Source of the DNA: CAYXLI01 sp964464925
Lineage (GTDB): Bacteria > Acidobacteriota > Terriglobia > Bryobacterales > Bryobacteraceae
Assembly: GCA_964464925.1 (NCBI GenBank)
Contig: CAYXLI010000011.1
Location: forward strand, 1 to 64,000
Length of the DNA: 64,000 bases
Reading direction: 5' to 3'
Positions 25,088 through 34,690 of this stretch are shown here, piece by piece; the first letter of the stretch is position 1; every line of letters begins with the position of its first letter. Below the pieces are notes generated by a model. The model was not told where the DNA came from. It did not search any database and saw only the letters and a program-made list of their open reading frames with translations. The position numbers and the translations under genes are program-made.

Positions 25088-28078
25088 GTGAAGGAGCTTA
25101 AGAGCCAATTTATCAACGCGTTGCTGGTGGTACTCACCACGGCGTCGGTGATTTGCGCCTTCCTGAGTTTCCAGCAGAACTTCCATCCTCAGAAGCGGTT
25201 CCGCCTGCCCCAGGACGGTGTGACCTGGGTAGACAGAAAAACCCCTGACGGCCAGCGTTATGTAGAGGCGCTGCACGTAGCTCCCAGAAGCCCAGGCGAT
25301 AATGTAGGCATCCGCCTCGGTGACAAGTTAAAACGGATCAATAACTTACCGATCGATTCGGCCCTCGAAGTCGCCCAAGTTCTGATTGGAATCGGCCCTT
25401 ACGGAAACGCTAACTACGTCATCGACCGCAACGGCGTCGAAGTTCCAATCAATAAGCTTGTGGTCGGTGAGCGCGTCCCCAGCTATTCGACTTCCTATCA
25501 ATACGCTGTAGGCCTCGCCTATCTTTTGATCGGGCTTTTTGTTTACTTCCGCCGCGGTAACGCTCCGAAATCTCTCCACTTCCTTCTTCTTTGCCTGATC
25601 AGTTTCATATTCTCGACATTCCACTACACGGGAAAACTGAACGCGTTCGATCAGGTAATCTATTGGGGCAACCTGGTAGCGGAAATTCTGGCTCCTGCCA
25701 TCTTCCTGCACTTCTGTCTGACTTTCCCGGAACCGCGTAGGTGGCTGAGGCCCGCCTGGCCACGCGTGGCGCTTTATGTGCCGGCCGCAGTGCTCATCGC
25801 TATCACGGCCGGCATTGTACTTGGCAATGTCCGTCTGGACATGAGCCCGATCGAACTCCGCTGGTACCTGGACCGCGCGCAACTGGCGTTCTGCTGTGCT
25901 TTTTACGTCCTTGGCGCAATTGCACTGGGATTTGAGTATCGCCGTGCTGAGGACCCGATCTTACGCCAGCAGTTAAAGTGGCTCCGAAATGGGGCCATAC
26001 TTGGCATCCTTCCCTTCATCGCGATCTACGCGGTGCCGTATATCGCCGGAATCGCCCCAACACCGTTCATGGAGTTGGGTGTCATCTCGCTTCCGCTGAT
26101 TCCCTTGACCTGGGCCTATGCCATCGTGCGTTACCGGCTGATGGACGTGGATGTCATCTTTCAGCAAGGATACGTTTACACGCTTGCGACGCTGGCGGTA
26201 CTCGGCGTTTTCTACGGCCTGTTTCTGGCGCTCGGAAACGTGGAGACGCTCAGTCCCAGCGCGATCGTGACGTTGATCCTGGTCACTGCATTTGTCTTCC
26301 AACCCATCCGCAACTGGATTCAGGAACAGCTCGACCGGTATTACTTCTATCGCGACCGGTATGACTATCGCCGCACGCTGGTTGAATTCGCGCGCGAGCT
26401 GAGCAGCGAGACCGACCTGGATCGCATGCTCGCTTCCGTATCGGATCGCCTCTTGCGCACGCTTTCGATTCGCCACGTGGCTTTCTTTCTGAGGGAGGAT
26501 ACGGAGGAAGACCAGCCGCAGTTTTCGCTGATCAGGACGACCGACCCGACCGTGGCAAGCCCGTTGCCCGGATCCACCGCGCGTCTTCGGCCCGACCTCG
26601 ACCTCAGCTTCCTGCAGGCTCATCCGGAGCAGCCCTACATTTTCTTTGAACGAACCCGGCACGCCATCGATATCGTTTCCCGCGAAATGCCGCAAACCAT
26701 GCGGCGCGCCATCGGCGAACTCGATCTCACATATTACATGCCGTGCACCGTCCGCGGAAGGACGATCGCGTATCTCGGGGTCAGCCGTACGGATAAAGGC
26801 GACTTTCTGTCCAGCGATGATCTCGAACTGCTTGTGACACTCAGCGGCTACGTAGGCATTGCCATTGAGAACGCGCGTCTGTACCGGTCTTTGCAGCAGA
26901 AGGTTGGCGAATACGAACGCCTGAAGGAATTCAGCGAGAACATCGTCGAATCGATCAACGTAGGCGTGTTGGCGGTCGATCTTCAGGACCGTGTGGAGAG
27001 TTGGAACACCGAAATCGAACGCCTCACCGGCATCTCGCGCGCGAATGCGGTCGGCCGCACACTTTCCGAGCTTTTCCCCAGGGAACTTTGTGATCGCTTC
27101 GACCAGGTAGCCGGCGAGACCGGTATCCACAATATTTATAAGTTCTTACTGAAGCCACAGGACCGGCTGGTCCGGTTCGTGAACTCAGATTCCGGGTACA
27201 CGAACGGGAACGGAGCCAACGGCCACTCTTCCAACGGCGCACTGATCAAACCTGAGCCGGCGGCGTTTCCGCGGGAAGCGATCCTGAACATTGCCATCGC
27301 CCCGCTGATTTCCAAGGAACAGGTGCAGATCGGCCGGCTGATCATTTTCGACGACATCACGGATCGGGCGGAACTAGAGAAGCAGTTGGTACAGGCAGAC
27401 CGGCTCAGCTCCATCGGCCTCTTGGCCGCAGGCGTCGCCCATGAGGTCAACACGCCTCTGGCTGTGATCTCGACGTATGCCCAGATGCTCGCCAAGCAGA
27501 TATCGGGGGACGATCAGAAGGCCAAACTGCTGGAGCGCATCGCGAAGCAGACCTTCCGTGCAAGCGAGATTGTAAACTCGCTCTTGAATTTCTCGCGTAC
27601 CTCGGCGGCGGAGTTCGACGACGTCGACCTCAATCGCATCCTCTCCGATACGGTTTCCCTCGTCAGCCACCAGATGGAGAAAGCGAGAGTGAAAGTCGAC
27701 CTGCACCTGGACACAAACCTCCCGCCGGTCAAAGGAAATTCCGGCAAATTGCAGCAGGTCTTTCTAAACCTGGTTCTGAACGCGCGCGATGCCATGGAGG
27801 GCGGCGGCCGCCTGATCATCCACACGGCAGCGAGTGACGAACTCATTGTCGTGCGAATCTCCGATACAGGGCAGGGAATTGCTCCGGAGAACCTGCAACG
27901 CATCTACGATCCTTTCTTCACCACCAAGGGGGCGAAGAAAGGCACCGGGCTCGGTCTTTCCGTAACCTATGGCATCGTCCGGGAGCACGGCGGTACCATT
28001 GAAGTGCAGAGTGAGCTTGGGTCCGGTACGGAGTTTCGGCTGGAGTTTCCGCTCGCTCGTAAGCTCGTCAATGCCTGA
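25088..28078 (+). CDS. PDZ / multi-TM / GAF / PAS sensor histidine kinase
   Basis: A 996-residue kinase. After a first membrane segment comes a PDZ-like periplasmic domain (about residues 45-130, with PGDNVGIRLGDKLKRINNLPI), then seven to eight membrane segments (about 140-430), a GAF-like domain (440-600, LDRMLASVSDRLLRTLS to GIAIENARL), a PAS domain (615-755, LAVDLQDRVESWNTEIERLTG), and HisKA with LAAGVAHEVNTPLAVI (phosphorylated His near 786). The ATPase part shows N box NLVLNARDAM, G1 DTGQGIAPE, F box FFTTKG and G2 GTGLGLS. Start GTG 25088 has AGGTGG upstream. The following response regulator overlaps it by 8 nt and is its probable partner. The periplasmic signal is unknown. Confidence 0.92.
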   Translation: MKELKSQFINALLVVLTTASVICAFLSFQQNFHPQKRFRLPQDGVTWVDRKTPDGQRYVEALHVAPRSPGDNVGIRLGDKLKRINNLPIDSALEVAQVLIGIGPYGNANYVIDRNGVEVPINKLVVGERVPSYSTSYQYAVGLAYLLIGLFVYFRRGNAPKSLHFLLLCLISFIFSTFHYTGKLNAFDQVIYWGNLVAEILAPAIFLHFCLTFPEPRRWLRPAWPRVALYVPAAVLIAITAGIVLGNVRLDMSPIELRWYLDRAQLAFCCAFYVLGAIALGFEYRRAEDPILRQQLKWLRNGAILGILPFIAIYAVPYIAGIAPTPFMELGVISLPLIPLTWAYAIVRYRLMDVDVIFQQGYVYTLATLAVLGVFYGLFLALGNVETLSPSAIVTLILVTAFVFQPIRNWIQEQLDRYYFYRDRYDYRRTLVEFARELSSETDLDRMLASVSDRLLRTLSIRHVAFFLREDTEEDQPQFSLIRTTDPTVASPLPGSTARLRPDLDLSFLQAHPEQPYIFFERTRHAIDIVSREMPQTMRRAIGELDLTYYMPCTVRGRTIAYLGVSRTDKGDFLSSDDLELLVTLSGYVGIAIENARLYRSLQQKVGEYERLKEFSENIVESINVGVLAVDLQDRVESWNTEIERLTGISRANAVGRTLSELFPRELCDRFDQVAGETGIHNIYKFLLKPQDRLVRFVNSDSGYTNGNGANGHSSNGALIKPEPAAFPREAILNIAIAPLISKEQVQIGRLIIFDDITDRAELEKQLVQADRLSSIGLLAAGVAHEVNTPLAVISTYAQMLAKQISGDDQKAKLLERIAKQTFRASEIVNSLLNFSRTSAAEFDDVDLNRILSDTVSLVSHQMEKARVKVDLHLDTNLPPVKGNSGKLQQVFLNLVLNARDAMEGGGRLIIHTAASDELIVVRISDTGQGIAPENLQRIYDPFFTTKGAKKGTGLGLSVTYGIVREHGGTIEVQSELGSGTEFRLEFPLARKLVNA

Positions 28079-29540
28079 AACCACCACTATCACCCCGGAC
28101 GAGAACTTGTCCGCCCCTGCCAGCAAGGGCCGCATCCTCATCGTCGACGACGAAGCCGATATTCGTGAGAGCCTCGAAATCCTGCTCTCCATGGAGGGCT
28201 ATCAGGTCGAGATGGCCACGAACGCGGCTGAGGGACAGCACGCGCTAGAGAACGGCAGCTACGACATCGTCCTGCTTGATCTGATGATGCCCGACCGTTC
28301 TGGCCTGGAGTTGCTTCACGATATACGCCGCCGCGACACCGAGACGCCCATCATCCTCATTACTGCCTACGGTTCGGTCGAAGTCGCGGTGAAAGCCATC
28401 AAGGAAGGCGCCACCGACTATTTCTCGAAGCCCTGGGACAATGAGAAACTGCTGCTCGAGATCAGCCACATTATCACGCGCGGCCGGCTGGAACGGGAGA
28501 ACCGCCATCTCAAGCGCGCTCTCAAGCAGCGTTACAGCTTCCCGAATATTATCGGAAAGAGTGACCGCATGCAGCGGGTGCTCGATCTGGTGGCCCAAGT
28601 TGCACCGAGCCGCGCCACCATTCTGATAACCGGAGAAACCGGAACCGGCAAAGAGATTATCGCTAAGGCGATCCATGCCAATTCCCCGCGGGCGGAGCAG
28701 CCTTTCATCGCGGTGAACAGCGGATCCCTCCCGCCCGAGCTTCTCGAGTCCACTTTGTTCGGCCATGTGAAAGGCGCTTTTACGAGTGCTTTCGCCTCGC
28801 AGAAGGGCTACTTCGAAGTGGCTAACGGAGGGACGATCTTTTTCGATGAGATCGGCACCATTAGCGCGGAGACGCAAACCAAGCTCCTTCGCGTAATTCA
28901 GGAACGCGCGTTCATGCCCCTGGGCTCCAGCGAGATGGTGAAGGTCGATGTGCGCATTCTCGCCGCAACGAATGCTGATCTGCGCAAACTCGTGGAAGAC
29001 GGCCGCTTCCGCGAAGATCTGTACTACCGCCTGAACGTCATCAATATCCCGCTGCCGCCTTTGCGCGAACGTAAAAGCGACATCCCGCTGCTGTCCACGC
29101 ATTTCTTCAACAAGTACTGTGAAGAGAACCGGAAGTTTCTGAATGAGCAGAACGAGTCCACGCTGCACTTTGTCCCGGAGGCGATGCAGGTGCTGATGGA
29201 CTATAACTGGCCAGGTAATGTACGCGAGTTGGAGAACGCGATCGAACGTGCTGTCGTGCTTGCATCCGATTCCGACGTGCCGGTCGACGTGCTTCCCGAG
29301 CAAATTCTCCAGGCCGGCGGTCTGCGGATCCGGCGCGATGAAAGCGGCGGGCTGCCCCAGGATGCGTCCCTATTCGAGATAGTCGCCGATTACGAGCGGC
29401 GCATCATCATCGATGCGCTGGAGCGTGCAAGCTGGAGCCAGACAGACGCAGCCGAGGCCCTGCACATTCCTCTTTCCACGCTGAATCAGAAAATCAAGCG
29501 GCTCGAGATCACAATCAAGCGGCGCGCAGAGCGGCCGTAG
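28071..29540 (+). CDS. NtrC-type sigma-54-dependent response regulator (GAFTSA variant)
   Basis: A 489-residue regulator with a receiver domain (phosphorylated Asp70 in IVLLDLMMP, acidic pair in IVDDE), an AAA+ domain with Walker A GETGTGKE and Walker B FFDEIG, and a C-terminal Fis-type helix-turn-helix (QTDAAEALHIPLSTLNQKIKRL). The sigma-54-contact loop reads GAFTSA rather than the consensus GAFTGA. Substitutions here alter sigma-54 activation in studied proteins, so this may be a natural variant or a form with changed output. ATG 28071 lies within the last codons of the kinase gene, so the pair is translationally coupled. Confidence 0.92.
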   Translation: MPETTTITPDENLSAPASKGRILIVDDEADIRESLEILLSMEGYQVEMATNAAEGQHALENGSYDIVLLDLMMPDRSGLELLHDIRRRDTETPIILITAYGSVEVAVKAIKEGATDYFSKPWDNEKLLLEISHIITRGRLERENRHLKRALKQRYSFPNIIGKSDRMQRVLDLVAQVAPSRATILITGETGTGKEIIAKAIHANSPRAEQPFIAVNSGSLPPELLESTLFGHVKGAFTSAFASQKGYFEVANGGTIFFDEIGTISAETQTKLLRVIQERAFMPLGSSEMVKVDVRILAATNADLRKLVEDGRFREDLYYRLNVINIPLPPLRERKSDIPLLSTHFFNKYCEENRKFLNEQNESTLHFVPEAMQVLMDYNWPGNVRELENAIERAVVLASDSDVPVDVLPEQILQAGGLRIRRDESGGLPQDASLFEIVADYERRIIIDALERASWSQTDAAEALHIPLSTLNQKIKRLEITIKRRAERP

Positions 29541-29553
29541 CGCACGGCGCTAC
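29537..29553. terminator. Small hairpin spanning two convergent stop codons
   Basis: GTAGCGC-ACG-GCGCTAC forms a 7-bp stem whose arms contain the TAG of the regulator on the plus strand and the TAG of the Nramp-UspA gene on the minus strand. No T-run follows on either side. It may still slow transcription from both directions. Confidence 0.35.
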
Positions 29554-31451
29554 TGCTGATCCCGCACTACCAGGATCGGCACCTTCAGTTCGTGCCGCAC
29601 GGCATTGATCGTGGTTCCAAAGATGAGATCCATGATGCCGCTATGCCCGTGCGCGGCCATCACCAGCAGGTCTGCCTGTACCAGTCGCGCAACGGTTACG
29701 ATCTCCTTCCGAGGGTTGGTCGAGTACCGCACCACCGCATGCACATGGATGCCCTGCTTCTCCAGGGAGGAACAGATCCCGTTCAAATAGCGGTCTCCTT
29801 CCTGGATCTCCGCCGTCGATGCATCCTCACCGTAAACCCTGCTCGTTGCATCCTCCTCGACGTGCAGCAAATAGAGGTTCGCCCCATGCAGTTTGGCCAT
29901 GCGCGCGGCGTGCTTCACAGCGAAACGGTCGCGGTCGCTATGGTCCAACGGCACGAGGATACTGCGATACTCGGGAACCGTCAGTTCTTCCTCAATCGGT
30001 TCGGGCATGGCCACATCGGCCGCGCGGCGGCGGCGTAACCACCTCGGTAGCACCGGCTCCAGCGTGATCCACAATAGCAACATCCCAAGCGCCCCGGCGG
30101 CGGGGATGGCCAGCGTCAGAATCCATCCGCGGTATTGCGGAGCAGTGATCGCCCAATCTCCAATGGCACTCACCAGCAATCTGACATTCAGCCCGATTAT
30201 GATTACCGCCGTCAGCCATGCCAGCACGTTCACCCACGCGCGGTTCGCGAAAGATCCCATTCGCTCCCGGTCACTGGTGAAGTGGATCAAGGGAATCACA
30301 GCAAATGGCAATTGCATGCTGAGGATTACCTGGCTGAGGATCAGAAGCTTGTACGATCCATGTTCTCCCGCGTAATAGATCGTGATCACTGCTGGTACTA
30401 CTGCCAATGACCTGGTTATCATCCTTCTCAACCATGGCCGTATACGGAATCGCAGGAATCCCTCCATCACAATCTGCCCCGCTAGCGTGCCCGTCAGCGT
30501 GGAGGATTGTCCCGAACAGAGGAGAGCCACGGCAAACAGAATGCTGGCCAGCGTCGTTCCGAGCAGAGGAGATAACATGAGATGCGCCTGCGCGATCTCC
30601 GTCACAGCCACACTCCGTTTGAAGAATACCGCAGCGGCCATGACCAGGATGCCGGCGTTTACCAGGAACGCCATATTCAATGCGAGTACGGAATCGATCA
30701 GATTGAACTTGCACGCTTCCCGCTTATTCTGTACCGTGCCTCCGATATTCCTGGTTTGCACGAGAGCGGAGTGCAGATAAAGGTTGTGCGGCATCACCGT
30801 TGCGCCTAGAATGCCAATAGCAACATACAAACTCTGTGTTGTGAGGCGCGGCACAAAACCAGTAATGATTTCGGCCAGTACCGGTTTCGCAAACAGAATT
30901 TCAATGAAGAAGCACGCGCCGATCACAGTAATCAAAGCGAGCACGAATGCTTCGATGACTCTGATCCCTAAACGGGTGAACCAAAGGATCAGGAGCGTGT
31001 CCGCCGCTGTCAGCAGCACGCCTGCCAGCAGCGGAATATGAAACAGCAGGTTCAAGCCAATTGCTGCTCCAATCACTTCCGCCAGATCGCACGCAGCGAT
31101 CGCCAATTCACACAAGATCCACAGAGCGTAGGATATGACCCGCGGATAACGGTCACGGCATGCCTGCGCCAGATCGCGCCCCGACACAATGCCCAGCCGC
31201 GCGCTCAGTGTCTGCAGCAACACCGCCATCAGATTCGACATCAACAAGACCCAAATCAGTTGATAGCCGAATCGCGCTCCGCCTTCCAGGTCGGTGGCCC
31301 AGTTTCCGGGATCCATGTAGCCCACGCTCACGAGATAGGCGGGGCCGGCGAAGGCAAACAGGCGCTTCCAGACCGAACGGCCGAGAGTGGTAACCGACGA
31401 GTGCACCTCAGGCAGGGACGGCGTTGGTCGAGCGGGTTCAGCGCGAAGCAT
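29550..31451 (-). CDS. mntH: Nramp metal transporter fused to a UspA domain
   Basis: The 633-residue product combines an Nramp permease with a C-terminal universal-stress domain. The transporter part (about residues 30-480, some 11 membrane segments) has the metal-site signatures DPGNWATDLEGG in TM1 and MPHNLYLHSALVQTR in TM6, which in the family bind Mn2+ or Fe2+. From about residue 495 a UspA domain follows: YRSILVPLDHSDRDRFAVKHAARMA, then LLVMAAHGHSGIMDLIFGTT with the ATP-loop G-x2-G-x9-G(S/T) pattern. The fusion suggests transport tuned by nucleotide or stress signals; that is an inference. The start lies 23 bp from the divergent membrane glycosyltransferase, and no Shine-Dalgarno is visible. 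Confidence 0.93.
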   Translation of the reverse strand: MLRAEPARPTPSLPEVHSSVTTLGRSVWKRLFAFAGPAYLVSVGYMDPGNWATDLEGGARFGYQLIWVLLMSNLMAVLLQTLSARLGIVSGRDLAQACRDRYPRVISYALWILCELAIAACDLAEVIGAAIGLNLLFHIPLLAGVLLTAADTLLILWFTRLGIRVIEAFVLALITVIGACFFIEILFAKPVLAEIITGFVPRLTTQSLYVAIGILGATVMPHNLYLHSALVQTRNIGGTVQNKREACKFNLIDSVLALNMAFLVNAGILVMAAAVFFKRSVAVTEIAQAHLMLSPLLGTTLASILFAVALLCSGQSSTLTGTLAGQIVMEGFLRFRIRPWLRRMITRSLAVVPAVITIYYAGEHGSYKLLILSQVILSMQLPFAVIPLIHFTSDRERMGSFANRAWVNVLAWLTAVIIIGLNVRLLVSAIGDWAITAPQYRGWILTLAIPAAGALGMLLLWITLEPVLPRWLRRRRAADVAMPEPIEEELTVPEYRSILVPLDHSDRDRFAVKHAARMAKLHGANLYLLHVEEDATSRVYGEDASTAEIQEGDRYLNGICSSLEKQGIHVHAVVRYSTNPRKEIVTVARLVQADLLVMAAHGHSGIMDLIFGTTINAVRHELKVPILVVRDQQ

Positions 31452-31474
31452 TGTTTAATCGAGGTGAGTTAACT

Positions 31475-32695
31475 ATGATTAAGTCTAGCGCGGCTCCGTG
31501 GACACGTCAACAAACCGGCTTCGTGCTGGCCTGTACTCTTAGCGCCTTAGTCTGTAAGCTTTTGCTCGCGTGGTTTACCTTCGGCACCAATGATGTGCTC
31601 ACTTGGCAGGTAAGCGCGGAGCGCGAGGAGCGGGGAGAGTTCCTGGATCTCTACCGCAATGGCAACAGGTTCCAGCTCCCGGATGGACGCATCCTACCGC
31701 AGGTTTACAACCATCCGCCCACTGTGTTCTACGCTCTTCACATGTGGCGGCGGCTCGAGAGCATGACCGGTCTTCCCATGCGGTTCTGGATGCGGGCCAC
31801 AGACGCTTTTGCGGACCTGCTCAGTCTGGCAGCCATCGCCAGTCTTCATGTGGCAGGGCCCGGCATGCTCGCTCTCATTGCCATCAGTCCGGTGGCGATT
31901 CTCGTCTCCGGTTTTCACGGAAACACCGATCCGATCGTAATGCTGTTTCTTCTGCTGAGCATCGTCGCGGCAGAACGGAGCAAGCCTTTGATCGCAGGAA
32001 TCTGCCTTGCTGCGGCTTGTGATTTCAAGCTGGTCGCCATTCTTCTGATTCCGGCACTGGTGTTCCACTTCCCGGGACGGAAACAAAGGATTCTCACGGT
32101 TGCCGCCTTCACTGTCTCGGTGCTGGTGTCGTGGGCGCCCTATATGTTGGCGGACCCCAAAGCAGTACTGGTGTCCGTATTCGGGTATGCCAGCGTGTGG
32201 GGTTACTGGGGCATCGGCAGTGCGGGCGACTCTATGCTGTGGCGCTTTCCCTGGTCCCGTCCGGTTGTAGAACTCTACCGGCATTACGGACGCTATCTAA
32301 TAGTTCTGATCGCCTTTGGATTCGGCTGGCGTTTGCGGGGCAGACCACTTTACTTTACTGCGGCTTTCATCTTTTTCGCGTTCCTTACGCTCACTCCTGG
32401 TTTCGGAGTTCAGTATCTGTCCTGGCTGGTGCCGTGGCTCGCGGTGCTGCCACCCGCTATCGGGGCATTGGAACAAATCGCATCCGGAATGTTTTTGGTA
32501 TCGGTATACAATTTCTGGTCCGGTGGCTTGCCCTGGTATTACGCCAATTCCTTTCAAGCGGGCATGTGGACGAGTTTGCCGCTGAGGGTACTTGAGTACC
32601 TGGCGTGGCTCTCGGTCTGCCTCTGTTTGTGGGTTATCGGGCGGACGCAAACGACTGAATCAAATCCCCTAGGGGCAAGAGACAAGATGTCGTAG
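31475..32695 (+). CDS. Polytopic GT-C/GT87-like glycosyltransferase
   Basis: A 406-residue membrane protein with ten or more hydrophobic segments and an early periplasmic loop carrying FGTNDVLTW with its acidic residue, followed by YNHPPTVF and the SGFHGNTDPIVM motif. These fit the GT-C/DUF2029-type polyprenol-phosphate sugar transferases, which add sugars on the periplasmic side. The start at ATG 31475 is supported by GAGGTGA 7 nt upstream, inside the tiny intergenic gap. No neighbouring polysaccharide genes indicate the product. The gene ends 215 bp before the subtilase. Confidence 0.72.
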   Translation: MIKSSAAPWTRQQTGFVLACTLSALVCKLLLAWFTFGTNDVLTWQVSAEREERGEFLDLYRNGNRFQLPDGRILPQVYNHPPTVFYALHMWRRLESMTGLPMRFWMRATDAFADLLSLAAIASLHVAGPGMLALIAISPVAILVSGFHGNTDPIVMLFLLLSIVAAERSKPLIAGICLAAACDFKLVAILLIPALVFHFPGRKQRILTVAAFTVSVLVSWAPYMLADPKAVLVSVFGYASVWGYWGIGSAGDSMLWRFPWSRPVVELYRHYGRYLIVLIAFGFGWRLRGRPLYFTAAFIFFAFLTLTPGFGVQYLSWLVPWLAVLPPAIGALEQIASGMFLVSVYNFWSGGLPWYYANSFQAGMWTSLPLRVLEYLAWLSVCLCLWVIGRTQTTESNPLGARDKMS

Positions 32696-32910
32696 GAACT
32701 CTGAACTCTCACCTTATCTATGTAGGTGAAACCACGTCTAGGTCGAGCTTTCCCAGTACTATCAGCGGTTTATGTTCACTGCCAGCCGAATTGTGTCACG
32801 GTAAAGACCAGCCCGTCGTAAGTCGATCCACTGAGTGCAAATAAGAAATTTTCAGGTCACCCGGGCCTCCCTCGATGGCTGGGCTTGAGGTGTATCTGTG
32901 GAGGTTATGA

Positions 32911-34629
32911 ATGAAGCGAATCGCGATTATGGTCCTCGTCTCCGCCGCGGCGTTGCTTGCAGAGCAGGCACCAGACCGGCTCCTAGTCCAACCTGTGCGC
33001 AGCGCGAAGACAGATGCCATCAACCGGGTTCTCCAGCAACATGGAGCCAAGCTCCACAAGCAGATTGCCGCCCTGGGCGTATCGGTTTTGAAAGTGGACG
33101 CGAAGCAGTTCGACAAAGCGCGCAAAGGACTTGATGCATCGGGACTGTTCTCGTTCGTGGAGCCCGACGGCGTCGCACACGGCTCGGCAGTGCCGAACGA
33201 TCCAGGATTTGCCTCCCAATGGCACTTGCCGAAAATCTCGGCTCCGTCGGCCTGGGATACAACGACAGGAAGTGCCAGTGCGGTCGTGGCGGTAGTGGAT
33301 TCCGGAGTCGATCCCACGCACCCGGATCTGGCGCCTAAACTGGTCGCAGGCTACAATTATCTCGGTTCGAATACCAACACGGCAGATGTCCTGGGACATG
33401 GCACGTGGGTGGCCGGAACTCTCGCCGCAATTAGCAACAATGGCAACGGCGTCGCGAGCGTTGCATGGCAGAATCCAATCATGCCGCTCGTAGTCCTGAA
33501 CGATGCCAATTTCGCTTACTATTCGGATATCGCGAGTGCGATCACTTATGCGACTGATCACGGCGTGCGTGTTGTGAACGTAAGCATTGGGGGCAGCACA
33601 TCCTCAAGCACGATGCAGAGTGCTATCGATTATGCGTGGAGTAAGGGGACGCTGGTGTTTGCCGCTGCGGGTAATTCCAGTAACTCCAGTCCTGTGTATC
33701 CCGCGGCCTGCAACAATGCCATCGCTGTGAGTGCGACAGATACCACCGATAGTCTCGCCTGGTATTCCAACTTCGGCAGCAACATTGATGTGTCGGCACC
33801 GGGCAGCTCTATTTACACAACGGCAATGGGTTCGTCCTATGCGACCGTCGACGGCACTTCCTTCGCGTCACCGGTAGCCGCTGGCGTCGCCGCGCTCATC
33901 CTTTCGGCGAACTCGTCGCTTTCGGCATCCACGGTGCTCACTATCCTCGAGCAGAACGCGGATGACCTCGGCACTCCCGGTTGGGATCAATACTTCGGCT
34001 GGGGACGCGTCAACGCTTCCCGTGCAGTCGCGGCGGCTAAGTCGACCGTAAACAGCGCAGATACTACACCGCCCTCTGCTACGATTACCACTCCCGCCAG
34101 CGGCAGCACGGTATCCGGCTTCGTCACCTTACAGGGCACAGCCACCGACAACGTGGGGGTCGTCCGTGTAGATTTTATCGTGGATGGCACCGTATTGACC
34201 TCAACGGCGAGCGGTCAATTCTCTTTCTCCTGGGATTCCAAAACGGTAGCCAACGGGGTGCACACTCTCGGTGTGAACGCTTATGATGCCGCAGGCAACG
34301 TAGGGTCTGCGAGCGTGAGCGTGACGGTCTCGAATACCGTAACTATACCCTCGGCCGACACGCAGCCTCCGGCCGTTCAGATCACGAGTCCTCTCAACAA
34401 CTCTACAGTCCGCGGGAACGTGAAGATCAACGTGTCCGCGAGCGACAACGTGGGCGTTACGCAAGTGTCCATCTATATCGATGGTGTCCAGGTCTGGACG
34501 GGTGCGGCCGCTCCATACACCTACACCTGGAACTCGCGCAAAGCCGCGTCGGGCACCCACACGATCTCTGCGAAGGCATGGGATGCGGCCGGTAATGTGG
34601 GCACTACCAGCGTCAACGTGGTTATCTAA
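32911..34629 (+). CDS. Subtilisin-like serine protease with two C-terminal Ig-like domains
   Basis: The 572-residue secreted protease has a signal peptide (MKRIAIMVLVSAAALLAEQ), an inhibitor-type propeptide (about residues 20-100), and a peptidase S8 domain with the full triad: Asp130 in VVDSGVDPTHPDL, His163 in GHGTWVAGT, Ser317 in DGTSFASPVAAGVAAL, with oxyanion Asn255 in AAAGN. After it come two Ig-like repeats of about 90 residues (TPPSATITTPASGSTVSG..., QPPAVQITSPLNNSTVRG...), both with the D-AAGNVG signature. These are probably adhesion or substrate-binding modules. GGAGG precedes the start. Expected location is extracellular. Confidence 0.95.
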   Translation: MKRIAIMVLVSAAALLAEQAPDRLLVQPVRSAKTDAINRVLQQHGAKLHKQIAALGVSVLKVDAKQFDKARKGLDASGLFSFVEPDGVAHGSAVPNDPGFASQWHLPKISAPSAWDTTTGSASAVVAVVDSGVDPTHPDLAPKLVAGYNYLGSNTNTADVLGHGTWVAGTLAAISNNGNGVASVAWQNPIMPLVVLNDANFAYYSDIASAITYATDHGVRVVNVSIGGSTSSSTMQSAIDYAWSKGTLVFAAAGNSSNSSPVYPAACNNAIAVSATDTTDSLAWYSNFGSNIDVSAPGSSIYTTAMGSSYATVDGTSFASPVAAGVAALILSANSSLSASTVLTILEQNADDLGTPGWDQYFGWGRVNASRAVAAAKSTVNSADTTPPSATITTPASGSTVSGFVTLQGTATDNVGVVRVDFIVDGTVLTSTASGQFSFSWDSKTVANGVHTLGVNAYDAAGNVGSASVSVTVSNTVTIPSADTQPPAVQITSPLNNSTVRGNVKINVSASDNVGVTQVSIYIDGVQVWTGAAAPYTYTWNSRKAASGTHTISAKAWDAAGNVGTTSVNVVI

Positions 34630-34635
34630 TCGCGC

Positions 34636-34668
34636 AAAAAAAAGCGAAGCGGGGCAAGCCCGCTTCGC
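34636..34668 (-). terminator. Intrinsic terminator of the secreted-protein gene at 34691
   Basis: On the minus strand GCGAAGCGGG-CTTGC-CCCGCTTCGC (10-bp stem, 5-nt loop) is followed by eight T residues (34643-34636). This is the textbook form and lies 23 bp after the stop codon at 34691. It also stands between this gene and the convergent subtilase. Confidence 0.85.
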
Positions 34669-34690
34669 GCAAATTGGGAGTAGCACCTAG

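Noticed and set aside
31452..31480. TTAATC...GATTAA repeat as an MntR or Fur box for the Nramp gene
   Set aside because: The arms are only 6 bp, not symmetric about the GTTAAC centre, and overlap the Shine-Dalgarno and start of the divergent gene.
32700..32905. Possible riboswitch (c-di-GMP type) upstream of the subtilase
   Set aside because: I looked for the conserved loop sequences and did not find them; the stretch also lacks a clear terminator or sequestering stem.
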